This document shows, piece by piece, positions 1-7,848 of a stretch of DNA of 8,919 bases. Each line of letters begins with the position of its first letter. Positions within the stretch are counted from its first letter, which is position 1. A program made the position numbers and the translations under genes. Location: positions 1 through 8,919 of the forward strand of contig CAMLEQ010000137.1 of the NCBI GenBank assembly GCA_946479015.1, written 5' to 3'. The stretch is from an uncultured Gemmatimonadota bacterium. GTDB taxonomy: Bacteria > Gemmatimonadota > Gemmatimonadetes > Gemmatimonadales > Gemmatimonadaceae. Below the pieces are notes generated by a model. The model had not been told where the DNA came from. It saw only the letters and a list, made by a program, of their open reading frames with translations, and made no database searches.

Positions 1-30
1 TACGCCGGACTCGAACGCGGGTGGGAGTGA
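1..30 (+). CDS. 3' end of an upstream gene (last 9 codons), possibly a UvrD/PcrA-type helicase
   Basis: Frame 1 from the first base reads YAGLERGWE and then TGA at 28-30, directly abutting the gatC ATG at 31. The frame is open from the window edge and its stop/start junction fits an operon with gatC. The tail resembles the end of the C-terminal domain of some PcrA/UvrD helicases as I remember them, but nine residues cannot establish a family. It could also be chance, because any 30-bp stretch has a fair probability of being open. Confidence 0.3.
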   Translation, partial: YAGLERGWE

Positions 31-357
31 ATGGCGGTCACACGGGATGATGTGGTGCACATCGCCGCGCTCGCGCGGCTGGCGATGCCGGAAGGGCGGG
101 TGCCGGAGCTGGTGGAGCAGCTCAACGGGATCCTCTCCCACATGGACGTGCTCCAGAAGGTGGACACGGCGGGGGTGATCGGCACCGCCGGCGTCGGGGA
201 TGCCGCGGCGCCACTGCGGCCGGACGTCGTGTCGCCCCTTCCGCTGCTGCGCCCGCTCGCCGAGATCGCCCCCGAGTGGCGCGATGGCTTCTTCCTCGTG
301 CCGCGGCTCGCGACGCACGAGGATGCCGCCGGCGCCGAGGCGGAGGAGGACGCGTGA
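31..357 (+). CDS. gatC: Glutamyl-tRNA(Gln)/aspartyl-tRNA(Asn) amidotransferase subunit C
   Basis: GatC is the small non-catalytic subunit that wraps around and stabilises GatA and GatB in the cytoplasmic tRNA-dependent amidotransferase. The 108-residue product is close to the usual 95-105. It begins with the family pattern: VTRDDVVHIAALARL at residues 3-17, then EQLNGILSHMDVLQKVDT near residues 29-46. It ends with the hallmark GFFLVPRL near residues 86-93. The tail after this (about 15 residues) is unusually acidic and Ala-rich. The ATG at 31 is preceded by a GGGAG element at 23-27. The gene overlaps gatA by 4 bp (GTGA, 354-357), so the pair is probably translationally coupled. The identification rests on both ends of the family motif and on the gatA-gatB neighbours. 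Confidence 0.96.
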   Translation: MAVTRDDVVHIAALARLAMPEGRVPELVEQLNGILSHMDVLQKVDTAGVIGTAGVGDAAAPLRPDVVSPLPLLRPLAEIAPEWRDGFFLVPRLATHEDAAGAEAEEDA

Positions 358-1747
358 GCGCCCGGCAGAGCGCGGTGGAGGCGGCGCGCGCCGCTTTCCG
401 TCGCATGGACGAGGTGCACGCGGGGCACGATGGCCTCAACTGCGTGCTCTGGAGCGACCGGGAGCATTCGCTCGAGATCGCGGCGTCCGTGGACAAGAGC
501 GGGCTCGAGGGACCGCTCGCGGGGGTGCCGTACGCGGCCAAGGACAACATCGCAACGCTGCACCTGCCCACCACCTGCGGCTCGCGCATCCTCGAGGGGT
601 ACGTGAGCCCGTACGAGGCCACCGTCGTCAGGCGGCTGCGCGAGGCGGGCGCGGTGCTCGTCGCCAAGACGAACTGCGACGAGTTCGCGATGGGCTCCTC
701 GAACGAGAACAGCGCGTACGGTCCGGTCCGGAACCCCATCGACCCGTCGCGCGTCCCCGGCGGCTCGTCCGGGGGCTCGGCGGCGGCCGTGGCCGCGGGG
801 ATCGTGCGCGTGGCGCTCGGCTCAGAGACCGGCGGCTCCGTGCGGCAGCCCGCCGCGCTGTGCGGCGTGGTGGGGGTGAAGCCGACGTACGGCCGCGTGA
901 GCCGCTACGGGCTCGTCGCGTTCGCTTCGTCGCTCGACCAGGTTGGGGTGTTCGGCGCCACGGTCGACGACGCGGCCATGATCATGGAGGTGATCGCCGG
1001 AACCGACCCGCGCGATTCCACCAGCGCCGACCACGAGGTGCCGCGCTACCGCGAGGCCGCCGGCGAATCGCTCGAGGGGCTCGTCATCGGGCGCCCCAGG
1101 GAGTACTTCCCCGCATCGCTCGACCCGCGCATGGCCGAGCTGTGCGACCGCGCGCTCGATGCGCTGCGCGCCCGCGGCGCCACGGTGCGCGACATCTCGC
1201 TCGCGCACACCGATCTCGCGATCCCGGTCTACTACATCGTCGCGCCCGCCGAGGCATCCTCGAACCTCGCGCGCTTCGATGGCGTGCGCTACGGGCTCCG
1301 GGTGACGGGGGATGGGCTGCGCGCCATGTACGAGGCCACGCGCTCTCGAGGCTTCGGGCCCGAGGTCACGCGGCGCATTCTCCTCGGTACCTACGTGCTC
1401 TCCGCCGGCTACTACGACGCGTACTACAAGAAGGCGCAGGAGGTGCGGACGCTCATCGCCCGCGACTTCTTCGACGCCTTCGAGGATGGGGTGGACGTGA
1501 TCTTCACCCCCACCACGCCGACGCCCGCGTTCCCGCTCGGCGCCAAGTCCGATCCGTACGAGATGTATCTCAACGACATCTTCACCGCGACCGCGAACCT
1601 CGCCGGGGTGCCGGCCATGTCGGTGCCCATCGGGCGCATCGGCGGCCTGCCCGTGGGCGGGCAGCTCATCGCCAGGCACTTCGATGAGTACGGGATGTTC
1701 CGCGCGGCGTACGCGCTGGAGCGGGCCCTCGGCCCGGAGGCGCACCG

Positions 1748-1751
<4 letters not shown>
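354..1751 (+). CDS. gatA: Glutamyl-tRNA(Gln)/aspartyl-tRNA(Asn) amidotransferase subunit A (amidase)
   Basis: GatA hydrolyses glutamine and supplies ammonia to GatB for amidation of mischarged Glu-tRNA(Gln) or Asp-tRNA(Asn). The 465-residue protein is an amidase-signature enzyme with all three catalytic residues: Lys63 in AAKDNI, Ser138 in the GGSSGGS loop and nucleophile Ser162 in ETGGSVRQP. Their spacings (75 and 24) match those of S. aureus GatA (K79, S154, S178). Other family blocks are APAEASSNLARFDGVRYG and LGTYVLSAGYYDAYY. I chose the GTG at 354 because GGAGGAGGA (342-350) lies just upstream and it gives the GTGA overlap with gatC. A longer in-frame ATG at 276 lies inside gatC and would add a low-complexity Arg/Gly stretch. 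With this start the N-terminus is about 16 residues shorter than in S. aureus. The gene overlaps gatB by ATGA at 1748-1751. Confidence 0.97.
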
Positions 1752-3199
<1,448 letters not shown>

Positions 3200-4165
3200 A
3201 GCGGTGCGGGGAGGCTGGCGGCGTAGGCGAGGCGCGACTCGGGCATCCCGAAGTGGCGCCCCGCCTCCTCCGCCAGGTGGAACTCCACCCGGCTGCGCCG
3301 CGCCTGGCGGCGCACTTCCTTCGCCAGCCGCAGCGCCTCGTCGCCGGAGGGGTCGAGCACGTACGGCTCCGAGGCGTCGACGCGGCTCAGGAAGTCGATG
3401 ATGAAGTCGAAGCTGCGCTCCATGTAGCGCACGATCTCCGGGTTGCTCAGGTCCCACCGGCTGTTCTCGGCGGCGATCTGGAAGATGCGCTGCCACGACT
3501 CCGTGTCGGTCACGTACACCATGCCGCGGAAGATCCGGCGGTTGGTCTGCGTGCTGAAGATCGTGGGGCTGAGGATCCGGTCGAGGTGGTCGTCCGAGCG
3601 CGTGTGGTCGCGCAGGATCACCTCGCGGGCGCGCCGGCTGTACCCCGCGCCCAGGTGCGTCTCGAAGCGGCTCTCCCAGTAGCTGTGGCCGAGTCCCGAC
3701 GTGCGCGACGCGATGATCAGGTAACGCGGGACGAAGTAGTTGTGCGCCACCGTGTCCGCCGCGAGGTGCGAGAGGTAGCCGAGCGCGAAGCTCCGCAGCG
3801 GCTCGTCGCGCGCGCGGTCGAGGATCTCGAGGCCCACCGCCCACGAGTGACAGTGGCGTCCCACGGGGGCGTACTTCTTGGCGATGCTGGTGTCGGCGGC
3901 GATGGAGCCGTAGAGGAAGTCGTAGGGAAAGGCGCGCAGCAGCTCGGCCACGTGATGGGGGAGTTGCGCGAGCGCGCCGAGCACCGCCTCGCCGAGGAAG
4001 ATGTGGGTGCCCGGCGTCCACGCCCACGCGGTGGACGGGAGCAGCGCCACGGCCAGCACCCCCGCCACGAGGGCGACGATGACGACGGCCGGCGGGCGAT
4101 GGCCTCCGCGCCACGCAAACCGGCGCGGAGGCGACGGCGAGCACCTCATCCGCGAGAGGATGCTC

Positions 4166-4498
4166 TCAGAGGCGGAGGCGCTTCCGCTGGCGGCGGACCG
4201 CTTTGCGCAGATCCTTGAGCTCGCGCGAGATGGTGTCGTCGATCGCCTCGCGCGCGGTGGTGATGTAGTCGCCGAGCGTGTCGCCGCTCTGCTCGAGCGG
4301 CAGCTCGGCGACCAGCTCCTGCCCGCGGCGCGCCGCCCAGCGCGCGCCGCGCAGCCCGCCGCGCCCCGCCGCGCGCGCCATCATGGTGGCCGGCCGCCCC
4401 TTCGGTCCACGCCGCAGCAGCAGCGTCACGCCCACGCCCACCATGAGCCCGAGGCCCATGGCGATGAGCAGGTCGTATTCCTCACGCCCCGCCACCAT
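4166..4498 (-). CDS. Small one-pass membrane protein, YtxH-like
   Basis: This 110-residue protein has a short N-terminus (MVAGREEYD), one hydrophobic segment at about residues 9-28 (LLIAMGLGLMVGVGVTLLL) and a strongly basic, Arg-rich remainder. The C-terminal part, from about residue 60, looks helical, with LGDYITTAREAIDDTISRELKD, and ends KRLRL. A glycine-rich membrane segment followed by a basic helical tail is the YtxH-like layout, but I see no diagnostic motif. The ATG at 4498 follows a G-rich stretch ending GGGGGCGAA that may serve as ribosome binding site. The longer upstream reading frame in the same phase is an Arg-rich shadow of the DUF948 gene. The gene overlaps the end of the DUF948 gene by 17 bp, so the two are probably coupled, as ytxG and ytxH are neighbours in Bacillus. 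Confidence 0.65.
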   Translation of the reverse strand: MVAGREEYDLLIAMGLGLMVGVGVTLLLRRGPKGRPATMMARAAGRGGLRGARWAARRGQELVAELPLEQSGDTLGDYITTAREAIDDTISRELKDLRKAVRRQRKRLRL

Positions 4499-5165
4499 TT
4501 CGCCCCCGGTGACGGACTCGCGGTCCCGTCCCGCGGCGGCTCCTCTCGATCTCACGGTCGTACCCATCGTCCTCATCCTCCTCGAGCTCGTCGTCATCCT
4601 CGAACCCGGCGCGCGCGAGCTCCGTCTCGTCCTCGTCGTCGCCCAGCAGCGCCGCCGAATCTTCGCGGAACCGCTCCGCACCCACCCGTACCCCGCGGAG
4701 CGCCGCGGCGGTGGACACCACCGCCTGCTCCGCCTCCTCCTGCGCCATGTCGAGCAGCGCACCGAGCTGCCGCAAGCGCCGCTCCGACGCGGCGAGCCCG
4801 CGCTGCGCCGACTCGTTCACTTCGCGCAGCGTGCGGCTCACCTGCTCCACGTCCGTGCGCACCGCCGTCGTGATGTACGCCACGTCGTCGGTGACGCGCG
4901 CCGCGCGTGTCGTGATCGGATCGAGCTCGCCGTGCAGCTTCTCCACCAGGTCGCCCACCCGGGCGATCGTCTTGCGGAGCTGCAGCGCCACCGGGATCAG
5001 CGCCGCGACCAGCACGAGGAGCAGGATCGACACGAGCCCGCCCGCCACGTCGGCCACCTTGGTGAACCACCCCGATTCCGCCACCATCGGCTTGGTCACG
5101 ATGGTGTCGGGCAAAGTCGCGGCGGCCTGCGTCAGCCAGCCGCCCACGTGCGCGGTGATCGTCAT
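4482..5165 (-). CDS. Membrane-anchored DUF948 (YtxG-like) coiled-coil protein
   Basis: The 227-residue product has a 37-residue N-terminal segment, one transmembrane helix at about residues 38-62 (GGLVSILLLVLVAALIPVAL) and a long amphipathic helix at about residues 63-170. This helix carries DUF948-type features such as LRKTIARVGDLVEKLHGELDP and VTDDVAYITTAVRTDVEQVS. The tail is split: residues 176-207 are very acidic (Asp/Glu runs), and the final 20 are Arg/Gly-rich and basic. Family members such as B. subtilis YtxG are linked to general stress, but the biochemical role is unknown. I start at the ATG at 5165 because it gives the typical short N-terminus. Sequence upstream in the same frame (to 5414) is Arg/Pro-rich and overlaps the PII-like gene. 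No strong Shine-Dalgarno is visible. The 3' end overlaps the YtxH-like start by 17 bp. Confidence 0.75.
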   Translation of the reverse strand: MTITAHVGGWLTQAAATLPDTIVTKPMVAESGWFTKVADVAGGLVSILLLVLVAALIPVALQLRKTIARVGDLVEKLHGELDPITTRAARVTDDVAYITTAVRTDVEQVSRTLREVNESAQRGLAASERRLRQLGALLDMAQEEAEQAVVSTAAALRGVRVGAERFREDSAALLGDDEDETELARAGFEDDDELEEDEDDGYDREIERSRRGTGPRVRHRGRNGGGA

Positions 5166-5292
5166 CCGTTCGGCGACTCGAAAAGGTGAGCTCGCGAGCG
5201 CTCCGCGTGGGGAGCGTGCAAGGCGGGTGCCAGGGACCAGCGGAGGGCGCTCCGGAGGCGGGCGTGGGGGGCCGTTCCCGCCGGGGGCGCCG

Positions 5293-5634
5293 TCACTCGT
5301 CCAGCTCCGGCGCCAGCCCCACCACCCGCGACACCGGCAAGGTGAACACGATCCCCGCGCCCGGGGAGTCGAGGCTCCCGCACACCTCCTGGATGAGCGA
5401 GATCGCCGCTTCAACCTTGTCGTCGTTCACCACGCTCAGCACCGTCTGGTTGCTCGGGCGCGACCGCGCGGTGAGCGACCGCAGCCCCGCGAAGATCGGC
5501 ACATCGTGGCTCAGCACGTGGCCCATCCCCTCGCTGTTCACGATGGTGGCGCCCGTGATGCCGAGCTCGACGAACCCCGCGAGGATGTCGTCCACCTGCT
5601 CCACGTGATTGATGACGGCGACCAGTAGCTGCAT
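5293..5634 (-). CDS. Small PII-like (GlnB/CutA-fold) regulatory protein
   Basis: The 113-residue protein has the ferredoxin-like beta-alpha-beta layout of the PII superfamily. It starts MQLLVAVINHVEQVDDIL, followed by FVELGITGATIVNSEGMG (residues 21-38, the counterpart of the GITGMTV..GFGR part of GlnB). The C-terminal block PGAGIVFTLPVSRVVGL (91-107) corresponds to GlnB GDGKIFVFDVARVIRI. The segment between (residues 39-64) replaces the T-loop: it is Ser/Arg-rich and has no equivalent of the uridylylated Tyr51. This suggests a PII-like sensor that is not controlled by GlnD. The ligand is unknown. The ATG at 5634 is conserved-looking, but no Shine-Dalgarno precedes it. A good promoter lies 29 bp upstream. 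A 127-bp GC-rich gap separates it from the DUF948 gene downstream. Confidence 0.75.
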   Translation of the reverse strand: MQLLVAVINHVEQVDDILAGFVELGITGATIVNSEGMGHVLSHDVPIFAGLRSLTARSRPSNQTVLSVVNDDKVEAAISLIQEVCGSLDSPGAGIVFTLPVSRVVGLAPELDE

Positions 5635-5662
5635 GCGGTGACGTGCCGGGGGTGAGGGCGGT

Positions 5663-5691
5663 AGCGTATGCCGGGCGCGCATGACTGTCAA
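5663..5691 (-). promoter_or_regulatory. Sigma70-type promoter for the PII-like gene
   Basis: Read on the minus strand, a perfect -35 hexamer TTGACA (5691-5686) is followed by a 17-bp spacer and TACGCT (5668-5663), which has the three most important -10 positions (T, A and final T). Transcription would start near 5656 and give a leader of roughly 22 nt before the ATG at 5634. The -35 falls in a palindrome (5687-5704), so binding of a regulator there would be expected to affect it. This is a consensus match only, with no experimental support. Confidence 0.5.
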
Positions 5692-5704
5692 GCAGTTGCT
5701 TGAC
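5687..5704. repeat. Perfect 8-2-8 palindrome, operator-like, between divergent genes
   Basis: The sequence GTCAAGCA-GT-TGCTTGAC is a perfect inverted repeat with 8-bp arms and a 2-bp centre. Each arm ends in the TTGAC core of a -35 element, one per direction (5686-5691 minus, 5700-5705 plus). A dimeric repressor or activator bound here would contact both promoters at once. Part of the symmetry follows simply from two back-to-back -35 hexamers, but the three inner arm bases are not explained by that. Confidence 0.5.
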
Positions 5705-5729
5705 TTCCGCGCGCGGCGATGGTCATTCT
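5700..5729 (+). promoter_or_regulatory. Possible promoter for murA-pgeF
   Basis: TTGACT at 5700-5705 is a good -35. The best -10 is CATTCT at 5724-5729 with an 18-bp spacer (3 of 6 consensus positions), so the match is weak. Its -35 neighbourhood CTTGACTTCCGC is 11 of 12 identical to that of the stronger promoter ahead of rimP (7813-7824), which supports a real element. It predicts an 85-90 nt leader before the murA ATG. Confidence 0.35.
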
Positions 5730-5798
5730 TCGCGGGCGCGCGCGCGGGCCTCCACCGCGCCGTCCGTTCCGCCATCCACTGCGCCGCCTCGCGGCGTC

Positions 5799-5824
5799 CG
5801 GCACCCGATCACACGGCACCCGAT
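5799..5824 (+). repeat. 11-bp direct repeat overlapping the murA start codon
   Basis: CGGCACCCGAT occurs at 5799-5809 and again at 5814-5824, with 4 bp between the copies. The second copy includes the first two bases of the murA ATG (5823-5825). No purine-rich Shine-Dalgarno is present in this stretch. The repeat may be incidental in GC-rich DNA, or may be a site for control of translation initiation. Confidence 0.45.
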
Positions 5825-7109
5825 GCAATTCGTCGTCGAAGGCGGGCATCCGCTCGCCGGCAGCATCCGTCCCTCCGGCAACAAGAACGCGGCGCTCCCC
5901 ATCATCGCCGCCGCCCTCCTCACCGATCGCCCGGTCACCCTCGAGAACGTCCCGCGCATCCGCGACGTGGAGACGCTCGTCGAGCTGGTGCGCTCCCTCG
6001 GCGTGCGCATCGACTGGACGGCGCGCAACACGCTCGCGATCCACGCCGCGGAGATCCGCGCCGCGGGGCTCGATCCGCAGCTCTGCGCGCGTATCCGCGC
6101 ATCGATCCTGCTCGCCGGACCGCTGCTCGCGCGCTGCGGCGAGGTCACGCTCCCGCCGCCGGGGGGCGACGTCATCGGCCGCCGCCGCGTGGACACGCAC
6201 TTCCTCGCGCTCGAGCAGCTCGGCGCCACCGTGGAGGTGGACACCACCTACCGGCTCACGGCCAAGCGGCTCCACGGCGCCGACGTCTTTCTCGATGAGC
6301 CGAGCGTCACCGCCACGGAGAACGCGCTCATGGCCGCCGTGGCCGCGGAGGGCACCACGATTCTCCGCAACGCCGCGAGCGAGCCGCACGTCCAGGACCT
6401 CGCCACCTTCCTCGTCGCGCTGGGCGCGCGCATCGACGGGATCGGCACCAACACCGTGACCGTCCAGGGGGGGATGCCCCTCGGTCCCGCCACGCACCGC
6501 ATCGGTCCCGATCACATCGAGGTCGGCTCGTTCATCGGGCTCGCCGCCGTCACCGATTCCGCGCTGCGCATCGAGCAGGCGGGGGTGGAGCACCTGCGCA
6601 GCGTCCGCATGGGGTTCGAGCGGCTGGGCGTCGTGTGCGAGGTCGACGGCGACGCGCTGGTCGTGCCGAGCGGGCAGTCGCGCGAGATCCGCAGCGACAT
6701 GGGAGGGCACGTCCCCAAGCTCGAGGACCAGCCGTGGCCCGCGTTCCCGGCGGACCTCATGTCCATCGCCATCGTGACCGCCACGCAGTGCAATGGCCTC
6801 ATCCTGATGCACGAGAAGATGTTCGAGTCGCGCATGTTCTTCGTGGACAAGCTGGTGGGGATGGGCGCGCGCATCGTGCTGTGCGACCCGCACCGGGCGC
6901 TCGTCTCCGGCCCGTCCGCGCTGCACGGGGCGGTGGTGGAGAGCCCGGACATCCGCGCCGGCATGGCGATCCTCCTCGCCGCGCTGTGCGCGAAGGGGAC
7001 GAGCACCATCAACAACGTGGGGCAGATCGAGCGCGGCTACGAGCGGATCGACGAGCGGCTGCGGGCGCTCGGCGCGCACATCAAGCGCGTGGAGGAGCGG
7101 CGCGGGTGA
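5823..7109 (+). CDS. murA: UDP-N-acetylglucosamine 1-carboxyvinyltransferase, Asp active-site variant
   Basis: MurA transfers enolpyruvate from PEP to UDP-GlcNAc, the first committed cytoplasmic step of peptidoglycan synthesis. The 428-residue product has the two-domain EPSP-synthase fold: it opens MQFVVEGGHPLAGSI with SGNKNAALP carrying Lys21-Asn22 (E. coli K22-N23). The catalytic loop reads PPGGDVIGRRRVD, so Asp116 stands where E. coli has Cys115, the target of fosfomycin. Other active-site residues are kept: Arg92, Arg121, Asp311 (FPADLMS, E. coli D305), Arg337 (FESRMFF) and Arg404 (IERGYERID). The Pro following the loop Arg is Arg122 here. I chose ATG at 5823 because it matches the family N-terminus; upstream in-frame sequence is Arg/Pro-rich. 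No Shine-Dalgarno is evident. The stop overlaps the pgeF start (GTGA). A paralogue elsewhere in the genome cannot be excluded. Confidence 0.93.
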   Translation: MQFVVEGGHPLAGSIRPSGNKNAALPIIAAALLTDRPVTLENVPRIRDVETLVELVRSLGVRIDWTARNTLAIHAAEIRAAGLDPQLCARIRASILLAGPLLARCGEVTLPPPGGDVIGRRRVDTHFLALEQLGATVEVDTTYRLTAKRLHGADVFLDEPSVTATENALMAAVAAEGTTILRNAASEPHVQDLATFLVALGARIDGIGTNTVTVQGGMPLGPATHRIGPDHIEVGSFIGLAAVTDSALRIEQAGVEHLRSVRMGFERLGVVCEVDGDALVVPSGQSREIRSDMGGHVPKLEDQPWPAFPADLMSIAIVTATQCNGLILMHEKMFESRMFFVDKLVGMGARIVLCDPHRALVSGPSALHGAVVESPDIRAGMAILLAALCAKGTSTINNVGQIERGYERIDERLRALGAHIKRVEERRG

Positions 7110-7807
7110 CGCTGACGGTCGCGCGGGAGGAGATCGGCGAGCTGTCGGCGCTCGGGGTGGTGGCGTTCACCACCACGCGCGCCGCCGGGACGTTCGGCAC
7201 CCAGGGGACGGAGGCGGTGGGGGAGACGATGGGGCGGTGGTGGCGCCTCGTGGACGAGCTGCGTACCCTCGCCCCGCGCTTCGCCACCGCGCGGCAGGTG
7301 CACGGGAGTCGGGTGGTGGAGCACGGCGACGGGTGGGAGGGGTGGCTGCGGGTGGGCGCGGCGGACGGGCACGTGGCGGGGCGGGGGACGGCGCTCGCCG
7401 TCACCATCGCCGACTGCGTGCCGGTGTTCGTGGCGCACCCCTCCGGCGCGGTGGCGCTCCTCCACTCCGGGTGGCGCGGCACCGCCGCGCGAATCCTCGA
7501 GCAGGGGATCGCGGCGCTCGCCCGGCGCGGGCTCGCGCCGCGCGACCTCGGCGTGCACCTCGGTCCGGCCATCTGCGGCGCGTGCTACGAGGTGTCGCCG
7601 GAGGTCTACGGCCAGCTCACCGGGTGCTCGGTGGACGTGCCCACCACGGTGGACCTGCGCGACGTGATCGCGGGGCAGGCGCGCGCGGCGGGAGTCACGC
7701 GAATCTCGGTGAGCGCCTGGTGCACGCGCTGCCACAACGACCGCTTCTTCTCGCACCGCGCCGGCGATGGGGGGCGGCAGCTCGGGGTGATCGCGGCGCC
7801 GTTCTGA
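7106..7807 (+). CDS. pgeF: Peptidoglycan editing factor, YfiH/laccase-domain family
   Basis: This 233-residue protein belongs to the YfiH (multicopper-oxidase-like, CNF1/YfiH-fold) family. E. coli YfiH removes wrongly incorporated L-Ser from UDP-MurNAc-Ser, preserving the normal L-Ala stem; other members are reported to act on nucleosides. The metal or catalytic triad is His66 in TARQVHGSRV, Cys104 in TIADCVP and His120 in LLHSGWRGT. The family block GPAICGACYEVSPEVY and the C-terminal CTRCHNDRFFSHR block are intact. The N-terminal part (FTTTRAAGTFGTQG) is less typical, lacking the usual SLNLG stretch. The GTG at 7106 has GGAGGAG at 7091-7097 and overlaps the murA stop by 4 bp, so it is translationally coupled to murA. 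That pairing favours the cell-wall role here. Confidence 0.87.
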   Translation: MTLTVAREEIGELSALGVVAFTTTRAAGTFGTQGTEAVGETMGRWWRLVDELRTLAPRFATARQVHGSRVVEHGDGWEGWLRVGAADGHVAGRGTALAVTIADCVPVFVAHPSGAVALLHSGWRGTAARILEQGIAALARRGLAPRDLGVHLGPAICGACYEVSPEVYGQLTGCSVDVPTTVDLRDVIAGQARAAGVTRISVSAWCTRCHNDRFFSHRAGDGGRQLGVIAAPF

Positions 7808-7813
7808 GGCGCC

Positions 7814-7842
7814 TTGACTACCGCTAAGTACAAGTCTAGATT
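7814..7842 (+). promoter_or_regulatory. Promoter P1, just downstream of pgeF
   Basis: TTGACT (7814-7819), a 17-bp spacer and TAGATT (7837-7842) form one of the two best sigma70-like promoters in the window (5 of 6 and 4 of 6 consensus positions). It sits 7 bp after the pgeF stop in a locally AT-richer stretch. Transcription would start near 7849, immediately before two hairpins. Confidence 0.6.
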
Positions 7843-7848
7843 CATCAT

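Noticed and set aside
5166..5292. GC-rich inverted repeats in the gap between the PII-like and DUF948 genes, such as CGCTCC/GGAGCG at 5199-5216
   Set aside because: Stems are only about 6 bp and no T-run follows in either direction, so a terminator is not supported. Such repeats are common by chance at this GC content.
5635..5775. N-terminal extension of the PII-like gene to 5775
   Set aside because: It would run through the best promoter match and the palindrome, and adds Arg-rich sequence. The PII-type first strand begins at the ATG at 5634.
5700..5822. N-terminal extension of murA from TTG at 5700
   Set aside because: The extra 41 residues are Arg/Pro/Ser-rich and unlike any MurA. The family N-terminus begins at the ATG at 5823.
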